Assembly (NCBI GenBank): GCA_021647345.1
Contig: JAKIUX010000065.1
Coordinates: 1-6,301, forward strand
DNA from: Hydrogenimonas sp.
Lineage (GTDB): Bacteria > Campylobacterota > Campylobacteria > Campylobacterales > Hydrogenimonadaceae
Direction: 5' to 3'
Length of the DNA stretch: 6,301 nt
Every line of letters starts with the position of its first letter. Position 1 is the first letter of the stretch. This document shows, in pieces, positions 5,475 through 6,301 of the stretch. The translations under genes were made by a program, and so were the position numbers. Under the pieces are notes generated by a model. The model was not told the DNA's origin, ran no database searches, and worked only from the letters and a program-made list of their open reading frames with translations.

Positions 5475-6301
5475 GTTTTGCGGTGGTAGATACTAAAATA
5501 GAGCGTTTGGAGTTTGATACACGTTGCGTTCGTATAGACAACAGGCGAATTCCTTTACGGCTGATTGACTCTTTAATTGTGTACGGAGACGTTGCCTTAA
5601 AAAGTCACGATCTAATAAAGATTGCCCATGAGGGTGTAACTGTTTTGCTTGCGAATGCGCGTGGAAAATCTGTAACTATCTATGCCCCTTTTGCTAAAAA
5701 TAGCGAGCTAAAAGTTGCTCAGTATGCGACGATGCGAGACAATCCGTTTCCGGTTGCCCGTTTTTTTATTGAAGAAAAGCTGCGTGTTGCCAAACAGGTG
5801 TGGGGCGAACCCCAAAGCGATGAGATTTTTGAGCGCATTAGCAAAGCTAAAAGCTTAGAAGAGCTGCGCGGCATTGAAGGGAGTTTTAGTCGTGACTATT
5901 TTAAGCGCTTTTTTCAGCGCGCACCTAAGGTATGGCATAAACAAAAGCGCTCCAAAAGGCCGCCGCAAGACCCGCTTAATGCGCTGCTTTCATTCGGCTA
6001 TATGCAGGCTTACAACTATATAGCGTTGCGCTTGATAGCAGCCGGATTTGAGCCATCCATAGGGTTTTTGCATGTGCCGTTTAGAGATCACTACGCTCTT
6101 GCGTCCGATGTTATAGAGCCTTTTCGTGCACGCATTGACCGCTTTATGCTCACTATTGTAGAGAATAAAACCGTAACATTAGAGGATTTTAGTCGTCACA
6201 AAGGTTTATATTTGCGACATAGCGGCCGTAAAAAGATCTGGAAACCTTGGCAAGAGAGGCTCTCATCGTTTGATCGCGATTTGGACCTATATTTTACCTC
6301 A
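5471..6301 (+). CDS. cas1: Cas1 integrase, 3' end cut by the window
   Basis: The 277 visible residues are Cas1, the metal-dependent integrase that inserts spacers into the CRISPR array together with Cas2. The N-terminal beta domain (about 1-80) includes IPLRLIDSLIVYGDVALKSH. The alpha-helical catalytic domain carries all three expected metal ligands: E136 in RGIEGSFSRDYF, H201 in IGFLHVP and D213 in SDVIEPFR, with E216 in the same motif. A strong ribosome-binding sequence AGGAAGGAG (5452-5460) lies inside the end of cas2, 10 nt before the ATG. No stop appears before base 6301. Cas1 is usually about 300-340 residues, so little of a normal protein is missing. A C-terminal fusion cannot be judged from this window; there is no N-terminal reverse transcriptase or Cas6 part. 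Confidence 0.95.
   Translation, partial: MSFAVVDTKIERLEFDTRCVRIDNRRIPLRLIDSLIVYGDVALKSHDLIKIAHEGVTVLLANARGKSVTIYAPFAKNSELKVAQYATMRDNPFPVARFFIEEKLRVAKQVWGEPQSDEIFERISKAKSLEELRGIEGSFSRDYFKRFFQRAPKVWHKQKRSKRPPQDPLNALLSFGYMQAYNYIALRLIAAGFEPSIGFLHVPFRDHYALASDVIEPFRARIDRFMLTIVENKTVTLEDFSRHKGLYLRHSGRKKIWKPWQERLSSFDRDLDLYFTS

Noticed and set aside
1..6301. CRISPR array, tRNA/rRNA or insertion sequence
   Set aside because: No regularly spaced repeat units, no cloverleaf-like segment and no transposase-like frame or terminal inverted repeats were seen. Coding sequence fills nearly the whole window.

Overview
The window is a piece of a type III-A (Csm) CRISPR-Cas locus. It holds the 3' end of the interference operon, its accessory signalling genes, a WYL-family regulator and the start of the adaptation operon. 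Codon use, an estimated GC content in the low-to-mid 40s and very tight gene packing suggest a Campylobacterota (epsilonproteobacterial) host. This is an impression from the sequence only, and no phylogenetic marker is present.

Layout: positions 1-67 are the last 21 codons of csm3. Then csm4 (64-954), csm5 (951-2087), a Csx20-like small protein (2084-2467), a 150-residue protein with two membrane segments (2464-2916) and a CARF-HEPN Csx1-type ribonuclease (2913-4079) follow on the + strand. Every junction in this run is a 4-nt ATGA stop/start overlap, so the whole run is probably one translationally coupled mRNA. The run converges with a - strand WYL-domain regulator (4066-5034), with a 14-bp overlap of the 3' ends. 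A divergent intergenic region of about 165 bp separates the regulator from cas2 (about 5199-5474) and cas1 (from 5471, cut by the window edge), which are also joined by ATGA. cas10/csm1, csm2, cas6 and any CRISPR array are not in the window.

How the parts fit: Csm3-Csm4-Csm5 are backbone and cap subunits of the Csm effector, whose Cas10 subunit (outside the window) makes cyclic oligoadenylate (cOA) when target RNA is bound. The three accessory genes look like a cOA response cassette. Csx1 is a HEPN RNase with a CARF sensor. The two-TM protein is a candidate membrane effector whose architecture resembles Csx23. Csx20 is a candidate ring nuclease that would remove the signal. The WYL protein lies between the interference and adaptation modules and is placed to control one or both. 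The most interesting part is the csx20 / two-TM / csx1 cassette, which pairs an RNase arm and a membrane arm with an off-switch in one operon.
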